DNA from: an uncultured Alistipes sp.
GTDB taxonomy: Bacteria > Bacteroidota > Bacteroidia > Bacteroidales > Rikenellaceae
NCBI RefSeq assembly: GCF_963931675.1
Contig: NZ_OZ007039.1
Span: 901,657-965,656, forward strand
Direction: 5' to 3'
DNA: 64,000 nt
This document shows, piece after piece, positions 35,903 to 44,590 of the stretch. Within the stretch, counting starts at the first letter, position 1. Each line of letters opens with the position of its first letter. The notes beneath the pieces were generated by a model that saw only the letters and a list, made by a program, of their open reading frames with translations, searched no databases and was not told where the DNA came from. The translations under genes were made by a program, and so were the position numbers.

Positions 35903-36240
35903 AAGACCGAACTCCGGAAGCGGGAGGGGTGAAAGCCAAACTCCGACGGGCGAGAGGGCAAACTCCGAGAGGAGGAGAACCGAACTCCGGCAGCGGGAGG
36001 GGTGAAAACCAAACTCCAACCGGGCGAGAAGGCAAACTCCGAGAGGAGGAGAACCGAACTCCGGCAGCGGGAGGGGTGAAAACCAAACTCCAACCGGGCG
36101 AGAAGGCAAACTCCGAGAGGAGGAGAACCGAACTCCGGCAGCGGGAGGGGTGAAAACCAAACTCCAACCGGGCGAGAAGGCAAACTCCGAGAGGAGGAGA
36201 ACCGAACTCCGGCAGGAGCGGGCAAGAGCCAAACTCCGAC
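35903..36240 (+). repeat. 74-base tandem repeat array in the rplS leader
   Basis: The motif ACTCCGG recurs at 35911, 35984, 36058 and 36132, with a last ACTCC at 36206: periods of 73, 74, 74 and 74. The middle copies are nearly identical; the first and last diverge. Each unit has three sub-units that begin around AACTCC (spacings 29, 22-23 and 22), suggesting the 74-mer itself arose by triplication. The sequence is purine-rich on the rplS sense strand. Seventy-four is not a multiple of three and the reading frames rotate from copy to copy, so it is not coding. The copies are directly contiguous with no unique spacers, unlike a CRISPR array. Confidence 0.9.
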
Positions 36241-36341
36241 GCAAAGGTCCCCCGATTCGCAGGATTATCGGAAAAAATCCGGTATGGTAGTCCGACTGCA
36301 GCGGGAATGTCGAGTGCGAAACTTAAAAATTTGTTGCAACA

Positions 36342-36722
36342 ATGAACAAAGACGCAATCATCAAGCTCGTAAACGAGCAGATGTGGCCCAAGACGGATGC
36401 CGATGTTCCGTCGTTCAAGGCCGGTGACACCATCACCGTATCCTACCGAATCATCGAGGGTAACAAGGAGCGCGTACAGAGCTTCCGCGGCGTGGTGATC
36501 CAGATCAAGGGTTCGGGAAAAACCAAGATGTTCACCATCCGCAAGATCTCCAACGGTGTAGGCGTAGAGCGTATCTTCCCCCTCTACTCCCCCCACATCG
36601 ACAAGATCGAGGTCAACAAGATCGGTGTCGTTCGCCGCGCCCGCATCTACTACCTCCGCAACCTGACCGGTAAGAAGGCACGCATCAAGGAGAAGCGTAT
36701 GACCCGTTCGGAGGAGAAATAA
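36342..36722 (+). CDS. rplS: 50S ribosomal protein L19 (bL19)
   Basis: bL19 sits at the 30S-50S interface. The 126-residue product has the conserved [26 protein letters not shown] region (first part) and [21 protein letters not shown] (pieces), with a basic C-terminus. It stands alone with its own promoter and a bidirectional terminator, not with trmD/rimM/rpsP as in many other bacteria. The 500-base leader full of tandem repeats is exceptional for a ribosomal protein gene. Confidence 0.96.
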   Translation: MNKDAIIKLVNEQMWPKTDADVPSFKAGDTITVSYRIIEGNKERVQSFRGVVIQIKGSGKTKMFTIRKISNGVGVERIFPLYSPHIDKIEVNKIGVVRRARIYYLRNLTGKKARIKEKRMTRSEEK

Positions 36723-36739
36723 TCCCCCGCGCGTCGAAG

Positions 36740-36775
36740 AAAAAAGGATGTCACCCCAAAGTGGCATCCTTTTTT
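36740..36775. terminator. Bidirectional terminator
   Basis: GGATGTCAC (36746-36754) pairs with GTGGCATCC (36761-36769, one G.T pair), flanked by A6 and T6. It serves rplS and, on the other strand, the MFS gene. The remaining ~165 bases up to the MFS stop codon hold nothing recognisable. Confidence 0.85.
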
Positions 36776-36940
36776 CATGCGGCACAACATCCCGGCCCCT
36801 CTCCGGCCGGAACCGCGGACTAACATTCCGCCCCGTCCGGCCAACAGCTCCATCCGCTCTGCCCCCCTCCCTACTCACGAAAAAAAACGGGGCGGAGACC
36901 CCAAGTCCCCGCCCCCGCATGTCGGAATCAAACCGGAAAA

Positions 36941-38230
36941 CTAATCCACCGGAATGTCCTTGTTCACGTTCTTCGAGCCAATCAGCGCATAGTAAAGCAT
37001 ATACGCCAAACCGGCAATGATCACCCAGTAACTGGTCAGATAATTCGATACGTCGGCCACATAGCCCTGGATCAGCGGAAGAATACCGCCGCCGCAAACC
37101 ATCATCATGAAGATACCCGAACCCATCGAGGTGTACTTGCCGATACCCTCGACTGCCAGGTTGAAGATGCTGCCCCACATCACCGACGTGCAGAGTCCGC
37201 ACAGCGTGATGAACATGATGCCGATCGGAACCTCAATCATCGCAAAGCCCGTACCCGTGAAGACCGGCATACGGCCCGTAATCGTCGTCGGAGCAAAAAT
37301 ACCCAACAGAATGAAGATGATTGCGGCTACGCAGACAACGGACAGCTGAACCCGGCTCGAAACCTTCGCGCCGATCATTCCGCCGATCAAACGCCCGCAC
37401 ATCATCAGGAACCAGTAGGTCCCGACCAGCGAGCCGGCGGCAGCGGCAGCCATACCCATACCGCTCGTTGCGGCATCCGGAGCGGCCGTCAGGAACAGGT
37501 TCATGAAGTTCGGAATACCGACCTCGACGCCCACATAGATGAAGATCGCTACCGTACCCAGCACGAAGTGGCGGAACGACAGCGCACTGTGCTTGTCCTT
37601 CTTCTCCGATTTCGCCTCCTGGATCGCATACGGCTCCGGAATGTTGACGGCCAGCAGCACCACAAAGACCAACGCAAAGATACCCATGGCGATGAAGAGC
37701 GCGGGAGCGGCGTCGCTGATCGTCGCATTGGCCGCATTACCCATCAGGTAGCCCACCAGGATCGGAACGATCGTCGCGGAAATCGAGTTCAGTGATCCGC
37801 CGAACTGGATCAGCTGGTTACCCTTCTTGCCGCCGCCCCCAAGCGTATTCAGCATCGGGTTCACGACCGTGTTCAGCATACACATCGAGAAACCCGAAAT
37901 GAAGGCTCCGGCAAGATAGACTCCGAAACTCCCCGCCTCGCCGGCCAGGAACTGGATACCGACGCCGATAAAGCCTACTGCGATGGCGACCAGCGCCGTC
38001 TTCTTGTAGCCGATGCGTTTCAGCATCAGACCCGCGGGAAGTCCCATGAAGGCATAGGCGATGAAGTTGGCGGCATTGCCCAGCTGCGACATCCAGTTCG
38101 CCACCGAGAACTGGTTCTTCACGATTACGCCCAGCGGGTTCGTAAGGCCCGTCACGAACGAGATCATCGCAAACAGCGCGAACATCATGATGATGGGCAA
38201 CGTGTAGTTTTTCTTTTGCGTTTGTTCCAT
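36941..38230 (-). CDS. MFS sugar:proton symporter, FucP/GluP type
   Basis: A 429-residue major-facilitator protein with 12 predicted membrane helices. The first half (MFALFAMISFVTGLTNPLG, then GYKKTALVAIAVGFIGVG) and MLNTVVNPMLNTLGGGGKKGNQ are typical of the fucose/glucose/galactose:H+ symporter (FHS) family common in Bacteroidetes. The exact sugar cannot be told. It lies 33 bases after the polyprenyl synthase gene on the same strand with no promoter box between, so the two may be co-transcribed by accident of position. Confidence 0.88.
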   Translation of the reverse strand: MEQTQKKNYTLPIIMMFALFAMISFVTGLTNPLGVIVKNQFSVANWMSQLGNAANFIAYAFMGLPAGLMLKRIGYKKTALVAIAVGFIGVGIQFLAGEAGSFGVYLAGAFISGFSMCMLNTVVNPMLNTLGGGGKKGNQLIQFGGSLNSISATIVPILVGYLMGNAANATISDAAPALFIAMGIFALVFVVLLAVNIPEPYAIQEAKSEKKDKHSALSFRHFVLGTVAIFIYVGVEVGIPNFMNLFLTAAPDAATSGMGMAAAAAGSLVGTYWFLMMCGRLIGGMIGAKVSSRVQLSVVCVAAIIFILLGIFAPTTITGRMPVFTGTGFAMIEVPIGIMFITLCGLCTSVMWGSIFNLAVEGIGKYTSMGSGIFMMMVCGGGILPLIQGYVADVSNYLTSYWVIIAGLAYMLYYALIGSKNVNKDIPVD

Positions 38231-38263
38231 TAGTTTTATAAATATTAGGTTAATGAGTTCGAG

Positions 38264-39253
38264 TTATCGGTCCCTCTCCGCAATATACGCGCAGAGGTTC
38301 ACCAGCGCCGAACGGTACTCCGAATCCCCGTAGTCCGAAAGCATCGCTGCAGCTCGGGCTATATAGTCCTGCATCACCTCCCCGGCATACGTCAGGCCCC
38401 CCTCCGCCTCAACCGTCGAGCGGAGGTACTCCACGGCGGAATCATCCTCGTAACAGCGCGAAAGCCGCTCGACCAGTTCGTTCCGGCGGCTCTCCGGTAG
38501 ACGCTCCAGCACACTCAGCAGGGGCAGCGTGATCTTCCCTTCCCGAAGATCATTGCACGCCGGTTTCCCCGTCCGGGCCGTCGGCGTGTAGTCCAGGATG
38601 TCGTCCCGGATCTGGAAAGCCATCCCTACGGCCTCACCGAAACGGCGCATCGTCGTCACCTTGTCGCGCGTCGCGCCAACGGCCAAAGCGCCCGCCGAAG
38701 CACTCACGCCCAGCAGGCACGCAGTCTTCTTGTAGATGATATCGAAGTAAGATTGACGTGTCATCGTCCGGTTGGCAGCACACTCGTCCTGCAAAACCTC
38801 TCCCTCACACAGTGCAGCCATCGATCCGCAAATGTGCGTCACCAGGTCGAACTGCCCGCTCTGAAGCCCGATATTCATGTTCCGGGCCAGAATGTAGTCC
38901 CCCAGGATCACGGCCTTGTGCGACTGCCACCGCGCATTCACCGAGGCACGGCCCCGTCGCGTATCGGCTTCGTCGATCACATCGTCGTGGATCAGCGACG
39001 CTACGTGGATCATCTCAACCAGCATCGCAGCCAGGCACGCGCGCCGACCTGTCGAGGCCCCCTTCACCGAGGCGTTCATCGCCGCGGAAAGCATCACCAG
39101 CGTCGGCCGGATCCCTTTCCCGCGCGACGACAGCGCATAACGCAACATGTCGGACAACAACTCTCCCTCCGCCGTAAACTGGCGATCGACGAACTCGCCG
39201 AATGCTGACAACTCCGTTGTGACGGGCTTGCGAATCTCTTCAAGTGTAATCAT
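38264..39253 (-). CDS. Polyprenyl diphosphate synthase
   Basis: Trans-type isoprenyl diphosphate synthase of 329 residues that builds the long polyprenyl chain used for menaquinone; with menA in the same window this fits a menaquinone side-chain role. Both aspartate-rich motifs are present: IHDDVIDEADTRRG (DDVID about residues 90-94) and FQIRDDILDY, plus GKGIRPTLVM and GDYILAR. The exact chain length is not readable. Start set at ATG 39251-39253, because an in-frame ATG 18 bases upstream lies beyond the -7 promoter box. Confidence 0.9.
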   Translation of the reverse strand: MITLEEIRKPVTTELSAFGEFVDRQFTAEGELLSDMLRYALSSRGKGIRPTLVMLSAAMNASVKGASTGRRACLAAMLVEMIHVASLIHDDVIDEADTRRGRASVNARWQSHKAVILGDYILARNMNIGLQSGQFDLVTHICGSMAALCEGEVLQDECAANRTMTRQSYFDIIYKKTACLLGVSASAGALAVGATRDKVTTMRRFGEAVGMAFQIRDDILDYTPTARTGKPACNDLREGKITLPLLSVLERLPESRRNELVERLSRCYEDDSAVEYLRSTVEAEGGLTYAGEVMQDYIARAAAMLSDYGDSEYRSALVNLCAYIAERDR

Positions 39254-39258
39254 AATCG

Positions 39259-39266
39259 CAAAGATA
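39259..39266 (-). promoter_or_regulatory. Promoter -7 box, possibly leaderless polyprenyl synthase mRNA
   Basis: On the minus strand this reads TATCTTTG and ends only five bases before the ATG, so transcription probably begins at or within a base or two of the start codon. Confidence 0.55.
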
Positions 39267-39309
39267 GTCATTTTTCCCTTTCAAGGCACGGACTATCCCG
39301 CTTTTTTCG

Positions 39310-39317
39310 TACCTTTG
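39310..39317 (+). promoter_or_regulatory. Promoter -7 box of the yfhO gene
   Basis: TACCTTTG, 23 bases before the ATG at 39341. It is divergent from the polyprenyl synthase promoter about 45 bases away. Confidence 0.65.
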
Positions 39318-39340
39318 GCCTTCGGTAAAGAGCAGGTAAA

Positions 39341-41872
39341 ATGGATTTTCTCAAAGCAACCCTTGCGAAAACAGCCCCCGCCCTCGTCGCAATCGCGGTA
39401 TTCTTCATCGCGGCGGCCGTCTATTTCGCACCCCAGTTCCGCGGCGAAGTACTCCCGCAGCACGACGTCATCCAGTACCGCGGAATGTCCAGCGACATCT
39501 ACGAATCAAGAGAACAGTCCGGCGAAGATCCGCAATGGACCGGACGAATGTTCGGAGGCATGCCTGCCTATCTGATCAACATCCAATACCCCGCGATGTT
39601 CGTGAAAAACTACGTCGGGAAGATCGTAACCTGGATCGACACCCCCGCAGCATTCCTCTTTTTCGCCATGCTCGCATTCTGGATCATGCTCCTCATCGGG
39701 AAGGTAAACCCATGGGTCGGCATCATCCCGGCGCTCGCATACGGATTCTCCACCTACTTCCTGCTGATCATCGCCGCCGGACACATCACCAAAATGTGGG
39801 CCCTGGTCTACGCCCCCTTGATGATGGGCGGTGCGTGGATGACCCTCCGCCGCAACGTCTGGGCCGGAATGGCGCTCACGGCACTCGCCACATCCCTCGA
39901 AATCGGGGCAAACCACCCGCAGATCACCTACTATTTCCTCCTGGCCATGGCCGCTCTCTGGGTCAGCGAGGCCGTTTTCGCAATCCGCGAGAAGCGGATC
40001 AGGGAGTTCGCCCGACGCACCGCAGCCCTCGCCGCGGCCGGAATCCTCGCCGTGGGATCCAACTTCGCACCCCTCTGGTACACCGCACAGCACTCCCTCG
40101 AGACCATCCGGGGCGGTTCGGAGCTCGCCGAAGCCTCCGAAGCCTCCGAACAAGGCGGACTCGACCTCGATTACGCAACGGCCTGGAGCTACGGAAAAAC
40201 CGAAAGTTTCAACCTGCTGATTCCCGACTTCATGGGGCGCGACTCCGCAACCGGACTCCCCGCCGACGGCCAGACCGCCGCAGAACTCACCGATATCGGA
40301 CGCCAGCTCGGAGCCCCGTCGCTCGCCGGCTGGGCCCGCCAGCTGCCCGCCTACTGGGGCACCCAACCCTATACCGGAGGCCCGACCTATCTCGGGGCCG
40401 CAGCCATCTTCCTCGCCCTGCTCGGATGCATCTGGGCACAGGGCCGGAACAAATGGTGGATCATCGCCGTCTGCGTGCTGACGATGCTCCTCGCCTGGGG
40501 CCGCAACTTCATGGGATTCACCGAACTGGCATTCCGGATCCTGCCCGGATACAACAAGTTCCGGACCGTCTCGATGACCCTCGTCGTCGTACAGTGGGCC
40601 GTGCCCCTGCTCGGCGCATTCGCCCTCGTGCGGCTCTGGAAAGAGGGGATACCCCGTGAACGGCTCCGGAAAGGGATCGCCTGGGCCGCCGGAATCTCCG
40701 GAGGGCTCTGTCTGTTGTTCGCCGTGGCCGGCGGCGCCCTCTTCGACTTCGGGCGCGCAGCAAGTGCCGAACAGATGACCGAAACCTTCCGGCAGCTCTT
40801 CGCTGCAAACGGCCTCCAATCCTACATCGACCGCGGCATGGATGTCGAGTGGGGCGAAGCCGTCGCCCGGGCCGTCGCCGCAGACCGCTGCGACATGATG
40901 CAAGCCGATGCCTGGCGCTCGCTCCTCATGATTCTCCTCTCCGCGGCGCTGGTCCTCCTGTGGGGACTCCGCAAAATCGGACGAGGCGTGGCCGTGGCTG
41001 CAATCGCCGCCGTCATGATCCTGGACCTCGTGCCCGTGGACCGGAGGTTTCTCTCCGCCGAAAACTTCGTGTCTCCCCGCCGCACGCAAGTCACCCCCTC
41101 GGCCGCCGACCTCGCCATCCTCGAAGACAAGGAACCCGGATATCGCGTGCTCAACCTCACCGTCAGCCCATTCAACGACGCCACAACCTCCTATTTCCAC
41201 CGCTCCGTCGGCGGTTATCACGGAGCCAAGCTCGCCCGCTATCAGGACCTCATCGACCGCTATATGAGCGATCCGTACAATCCGGACCCCGCCGTGCTCG
41301 ACATGCTCAACACCCGCTACGTCATCGTCGCCGGTGAGGACGGACAACCCCAAGCCCAGCGCCGCACGACGGCGTTCGGGGCCGCTTGGTTCGTCGATTC
41401 GCTCGCCGGGGCCGCTTCCCCGCGCGAGGAGATCGAACGCCTCGGACAGGTCAACCTCCGCACAACGGCCGTCGTGGCCGCGGATCGGGCCGAAAAGAGC
41501 GCTCTGAATCCGATGCCCCGCGACATCTGCAACCCGGCCCGCATCGAACTCACGGAATACAGGCCCAATTACCTCAAATACCGTTACAACAGCCCCGAAG
41601 AGGCCGTGGCGGTCTTCTCCGAAATCTTCTACGACAAGGGTTGGACCGCATACGTCGACGGCAAGGAGACCCCCTGTTTCCGCGCCGACTACGTACTGAG
41701 AGCCATGGAGCTCCCGGCCGGAGAACACGTCGTCGAATGGAGGTTCCGGGCCCCCGGATGGAGGGCCGTCGAAGCCGTCACAGGAGTCTGCTCCGCATTG
41801 ATCCTCCTTGGAACCCTGGCCTCAATCCTCTTCGCCCTGCGCAAGAAAAAAACATCATGCCATGAAGGATGA
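39341..41872 (+). CDS. YfhO-family integral membrane protein
   Basis: An 843-residue membrane protein with an N-terminal helix, many further helices up to about residue 560, a soluble region and a last helix near 815-835. YfhO proteins are GT-C-like, and in Firmicutes they are involved in glycosylating lipoteichoic acid. The Bacteroidetes form is uncharacterised. Conserved stretches include PQHDVIQYRGMSSDIYE, WTGRMFGGMPAYLI and YGFSTYFLLIIAAGHITKMW. The C-terminal third (YFHRSVGGYHGAKLARYQDL and DKGWTAYVDG) is a typical periplasmic YfhO segment. Its last 11 bases overlap ftsX. Confidence 0.88.
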   Translation: MDFLKATLAKTAPALVAIAVFFIAAAVYFAPQFRGEVLPQHDVIQYRGMSSDIYESREQSGEDPQWTGRMFGGMPAYLINIQYPAMFVKNYVGKIVTWIDTPAAFLFFAMLAFWIMLLIGKVNPWVGIIPALAYGFSTYFLLIIAAGHITKMWALVYAPLMMGGAWMTLRRNVWAGMALTALATSLEIGANHPQITYYFLLAMAALWVSEAVFAIREKRIREFARRTAALAAAGILAVGSNFAPLWYTAQHSLETIRGGSELAEASEASEQGGLDLDYATAWSYGKTESFNLLIPDFMGRDSATGLPADGQTAAELTDIGRQLGAPSLAGWARQLPAYWGTQPYTGGPTYLGAAAIFLALLGCIWAQGRNKWWIIAVCVLTMLLAWGRNFMGFTELAFRILPGYNKFRTVSMTLVVVQWAVPLLGAFALVRLWKEGIPRERLRKGIAWAAGISGGLCLLFAVAGGALFDFGRAASAEQMTETFRQLFAANGLQSYIDRGMDVEWGEAVARAVAADRCDMMQADAWRSLLMILLSAALVLLWGLRKIGRGVAVAAIAAVMILDLVPVDRRFLSAENFVSPRRTQVTPSAADLAILEDKEPGYRVLNLTVSPFNDATTSYFHRSVGGYHGAKLARYQDLIDRYMSDPYNPDPAVLDMLNTRYVIVAGEDGQPQAQRRTTAFGAAWFVDSLAGAASPREEIERLGQVNLRTTAVVAADRAEKSALNPMPRDICNPARIELTEYRPNYLKYRYNSPEEAVAVFSEIFYDKGWTAYVDGKETPCFRADYVLRAMELPAGEHVVEWRFRAPGWRAVEAVTGVCSALILLGTLASILFALRKKKTSCHEG

Positions 41873-42743
41873 CAAAAGGCTCAAACGAAAGGTCCGCAAC
41901 TCCTACATCGTATCGACCGTCAGCATCTCCCTCGTCCTGTTCCTTCTCGGATCGGTCGGATACCTGATGACCGCCGCGCTGAAGGTCGCACACTCGCTCC
42001 AGGAGAGTATCACCGTTACCGTGGAGCTGAACAGCGAAATCTCCGACAACCGGCGCGCCGAAATCGAAAAACAACTCGCCGAAGAGATCATCGTCTCCTC
42101 GATCCGCTTCTCGTCCCGGACCGAAAAGGCCGAAGATGAAGAGTTCCGCAAAATGTTCGGCGCCGAATTCGAGGAGGTCCTCCAGGAGAACCCGCTGCTC
42201 GACTCCTTCGAACTCACCCTTTCGGCCGCGTCTGAAGACCAGGAGCTCCTCGACGATTTCATCACCGCCGTGGAGCGAATACCCGGCATCGAACACGTAT
42301 CCTACCCGGCCCGCATGGCGCAGCGGCTGCACGCGACGGTAAACAAGATCCGCCTCGTGCTGATCCTCTTCGGCGGTGCCCTGCTCGTCATCTCCCTCAT
42401 CCTGCTGAGCAACACCATCCGGCTGGCCATCTTCTCGAAACGCTATCTGATCAACACCATGAAGCTCGTCGGTGCTACCAAGTGGTTCATCATGAAGCCC
42501 TTCCTCGGAAGCAGCATCACCCAGGGAATCATCGCCGGAGCCGCCGCCGCCATGCTCTTCTGCCTGGCCGTTTACGGGCTCAACGAGGCCGTCCCCGAAC
42601 TGACAACCTTCGCCGAGATCCGCAAAATCACGATCATCCTCGGCGCAATGATCGGCGGAGGCGTCGTCATATCCGGACTCTTCACCTTCGCGGCGCTCAA
42701 CAAATTCGTAAACATGAAGTCTAACAAGATATACCTCTATTAA
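41862..42743 (+). CDS. ftsX: Cell-division protein FtsX
   Basis: FtsX is the membrane subunit of the FtsEX complex, which activates peptidoglycan hydrolases at the septum. The 293-residue product has one N-terminal helix (about 22-45), a periplasmic domain with the SVTVELNSEIS-like start and DDFITAVERIPGIEHVSYPAR. Three C-terminal helices form the ABC-permease fold, with NTIRLAIFSKRYLINTMKLVGAT the typical cytoplasmic coupling segment (in pieces). Start at ATG 41862, overlapping yfhO; the frame is open upstream only as yfhO antiphase. No ftsE is in the window. Confidence 0.93.
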   Translation: MKDDKRLKRKVRNSYIVSTVSISLVLFLLGSVGYLMTAALKVAHSLQESITVTVELNSEISDNRRAEIEKQLAEEIIVSSIRFSSRTEKAEDEEFRKMFGAEFEEVLQENPLLDSFELTLSAASEDQELLDDFITAVERIPGIEHVSYPARMAQRLHATVNKIRLVLILFGGALLVISLILLSNTIRLAIFSKRYLINTMKLVGATKWFIMKPFLGSSITQGIIAGAAAAMLFCLAVYGLNEAVPELTTFAEIRKITIILGAMIGGGVVISGLFTFAALNKFVNMKSNKIYLY

Positions 42744-43001
42744 ATGGAAAAAAAACAGCCCCAGAAAACCGACCAGCCCGAAAACCCCAGGATGCCGCTC
42801 TCTCGCAAAAACTACATCCTCCTGGCAATCGGGTTCGCCGTCATCCTCCTCGGATTCATCCTCATGGCCGGAGGCGGCAGCGACTCCCCCGACGAGTTCA
42901 ACTACGCCATGTTCTCCTGGCGCAGGATCACGCTCGCACCTATCCTCGTGATCGGTGGCTTCGCATTCGAAATCTACGCCATTCTGAAACGTTTCAACTA
43001 A
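42744..43001 (+). CDS. DUF3098 small membrane protein
   Basis: An 85-residue protein starting on the base after the ftsX stop codon. It has two predicted helices (about 22-42 and 62-80) with [20 protein letters not shown] between and within them, matching the DUF3098 family, which occurs almost only in Bacteroidetes next to ftsX and uppP. It probably accompanies the FtsX membrane complex or lipid-II recycling, but this is a guess from conserved neighbourhood. Confidence 0.85.
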   Translation: MEKKQPQKTDQPENPRMPLSRKNYILLAIGFAVILLGFILMAGGGSDSPDEFNYAMFSWRRITLAPILVIGGFAFEIYAILKRFN

Positions 43002-43020
43002 ACCAAACCAACTCGTCACG

Positions 43021-43812
43021 ATGGATACATTACAGGCCATTCTGTTAGGCATCGTACAGGGAATCACCGAATTCCTCCCCGTTTCGAGCAGCGGGCACCT
43101 CCAGATCGCCAAGGAACTCCTCGGCGTACAGCTCGAAGAAAACCTCACCTTCGATGTCGCACTCCATGCCGCAACCGTCCTGAGTACGATCGTCGTGCTC
43201 TGGAGCGAAATCCGAAGGCTCCTCAAGGGGCTCTTCTCCCGACACTTCAACGAAGAGCAGGCATACATCCTCAAAATCGTCGTCTCGATGATCCCCATCG
43301 GGATCGTCGGCCTCCTGCTCAAGGAGCAGCTCAACGCCCTGCTCGACGCCCCCTGCATCCTCGCGGTCGTCGGCGCCATGCTGCTCCTGACCGCAGCCCT
43401 GCTCGCATTCGCCTACTACGCAAAACCCCGGCAGAAGGAGAACATCTCCTACCGCGACGCCTTCATCATCGGCCTGGCACAGGCCTGCGCCGCCATGCCC
43501 GGGCTCTCCCGGTCCGGCTCGACCATCGCGACGGGGCTCCTCCTCGGGAACAAAAAGGCCGCCGTCGCCCAGTTCTCCTTCCTGATGGTCCTCGTCCCCA
43601 TTCTCGGCGAAACACTCCTCGAAGCCGTGAAGGGTGAACTCACGGCCGGAGTCGGGACCGTACCCCTGATCGCCGGGGCTGCCGCATCGTTCATCACGGG
43701 GTGTCTGGCCTGCAAGTTCATGCTCGAAATCGTCAAACGCGGACGCCTGATCTGGTTCGCCGTCTACTGCGCGCTGGCCGGAACCGTCTCCATCGCAAGC
43801 TACCTCTTCTGA
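43021..43812 (+). CDS. uppP: Undecaprenyl-diphosphatase UppP/BacA
   Basis: Membrane phosphatase that recycles undecaprenyl diphosphate for cell-wall synthesis and confers bacitracin tolerance. The 263-residue, multi-helix protein carries both family motifs: [15 protein letters not shown] near the start and the catalytic [10 protein letters not shown] in the middle. Its stop codon overlaps the truB ATG by one base (TGATG). Confidence 0.96.
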   Translation: MDTLQAILLGIVQGITEFLPVSSSGHLQIAKELLGVQLEENLTFDVALHAATVLSTIVVLWSEIRRLLKGLFSRHFNEEQAYILKIVVSMIPIGIVGLLLKEQLNALLDAPCILAVVGAMLLLTAALLAFAYYAKPRQKENISYRDAFIIGLAQACAAMPGLSRSGSTIATGLLLGNKKAAVAQFSFLMVLVPILGETLLEAVKGELTAGVGTVPLIAGAAASFITGCLACKFMLEIVKRGRLIWFAVYCALAGTVSIASYLF

Positions 43813-44528
43813 TGAGCGAAGACAAGGAACTCCGCGGCATCAATTTCGAGGAGGGGTACATCGCCGTCCTGGACAAACCCCTGAGGTGGACCTCCACCGA
43901 TGTCGTGCGCAAGATCAAGTTCTCGCTCCGGAAACTCGGGTACCGACGCATCAAGGTCGGGCACGCCGGGACCCTCGACCCCCTGGCTACGGGCATCCTG
44001 CTCGTCTGCATCGGACGCGCAACCAAGATGGTCGACGCCCTCCAGGCCGAGGAGAAGGAGTACGTCGCCGACATCATGCTCGGGGCTACGACCCCCAGCT
44101 ACGACCTCGAACACGAAATCGACCGGACCTATCCCTGGGAGCACATCACCCGCGATGCCGTCGAAAAAGCCCTGGCGGAGCTCACCGGCGAACGGCTCCA
44201 GACCCCGCCCGTCTACTCCGCCAAGAAGATCGACGGCACACGCGCCTATGAACTCGCCCGGGCCGGAGAGGAGGTTGCCGTCAGGCAGGCGCTTATCCAT
44301 ATCTACGAGATGGAGCTCCTCGAATGCGAACTCCCCCGGCTGAAGATCCGCGTGCGGTGCAGCAAGGGAACCTACATCCGCTCGCTCGCAAACGAAATCG
44401 GAACCGCACTCCACAGCGGGGCCCATCTGACCGGGCTCCGCAGGACCCGAAGCGGCGGCTTTACCCTCGAAAATGCCTGGAATCTCGACGATTTCCTGGA
44501 AAATTTACAAAATCTTGAAACAAAATGA
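43812..44528 (+). CDS. truB: tRNA pseudouridine(55) synthase
   Basis: TruB makes pseudouridine 55 in the T loop of tRNA. The 238-residue product has the catalytic aspartate Asp56 in GHAGTLDPLATGIL, and further PPVYSAKKIDGTRAYELAR and CSKGTYIRSLANEIG. It lacks the C-terminal PUA domain of longer TruB proteins, as is common in Bacteroidetes. Start fixed by overlap with the uppP stop; queA follows after 62 bases with an inverted repeat. Confidence 0.95.
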   Translation: MSEDKELRGINFEEGYIAVLDKPLRWTSTDVVRKIKFSLRKLGYRRIKVGHAGTLDPLATGILLVCIGRATKMVDALQAEEKEYVADIMLGATTPSYDLEHEIDRTYPWEHITRDAVEKALAELTGERLQTPPVYSAKKIDGTRAYELARAGEEVAVRQALIHIYEMELLECELPRLKIRVRCSKGTYIRSLANEIGTALHSGAHLTGLRRTRSGGFTLENAWNLDDFLENLQNLETK

Positions 44529-44542
44529 CACTTTTTACGTAT

Positions 44543-44566
44543 AGAAAATAATCTGTCTTATTTTCT
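44543..44566 (+). promoter_or_regulatory. AT-rich inverted repeat upstream of queA
   Basis: AGAAAATAA (44543-44551) is perfectly complementary to TTATTTTCT (44558-44566) around a 6-base loop. It lies 25 bases before the queA ATG, between truB and queA. No T-run follows. It could be an operator or a weak mRNA hairpin. It does not fit the preQ1 riboswitch consensus that one might expect before a queuosine gene. Confidence 0.4.
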
Positions 44567-44590
44567 GAACGTTAAAAAAGCGTTGCACCT

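Noticed and set aside
35903..36240. CRISPR array
   Set aside because: The units are directly joined with no unique spacers, are longer than CRISPR repeats and have no cas genes nearby.
35829..37202. Repetitive protein encoded by the 74-base array
   Set aside because: The repeat length is not divisible by three, the frame changes with each copy and the frame runs antisense through rplS.
39506..41728. 740-codon open frame opposite yfhO
   Set aside because: Shadow of the yfhO gene, with very high Gly/Glu/Asp/His content and no similarity to known proteins.
44529..44590. preQ1 riboswitch before queA
   Set aside because: There is an AT-rich inverted repeat but not the short stem, C-rich loop and A-rich tail pattern of preQ1-I. 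It is also unlikely to control queA alone so close to the ATG.
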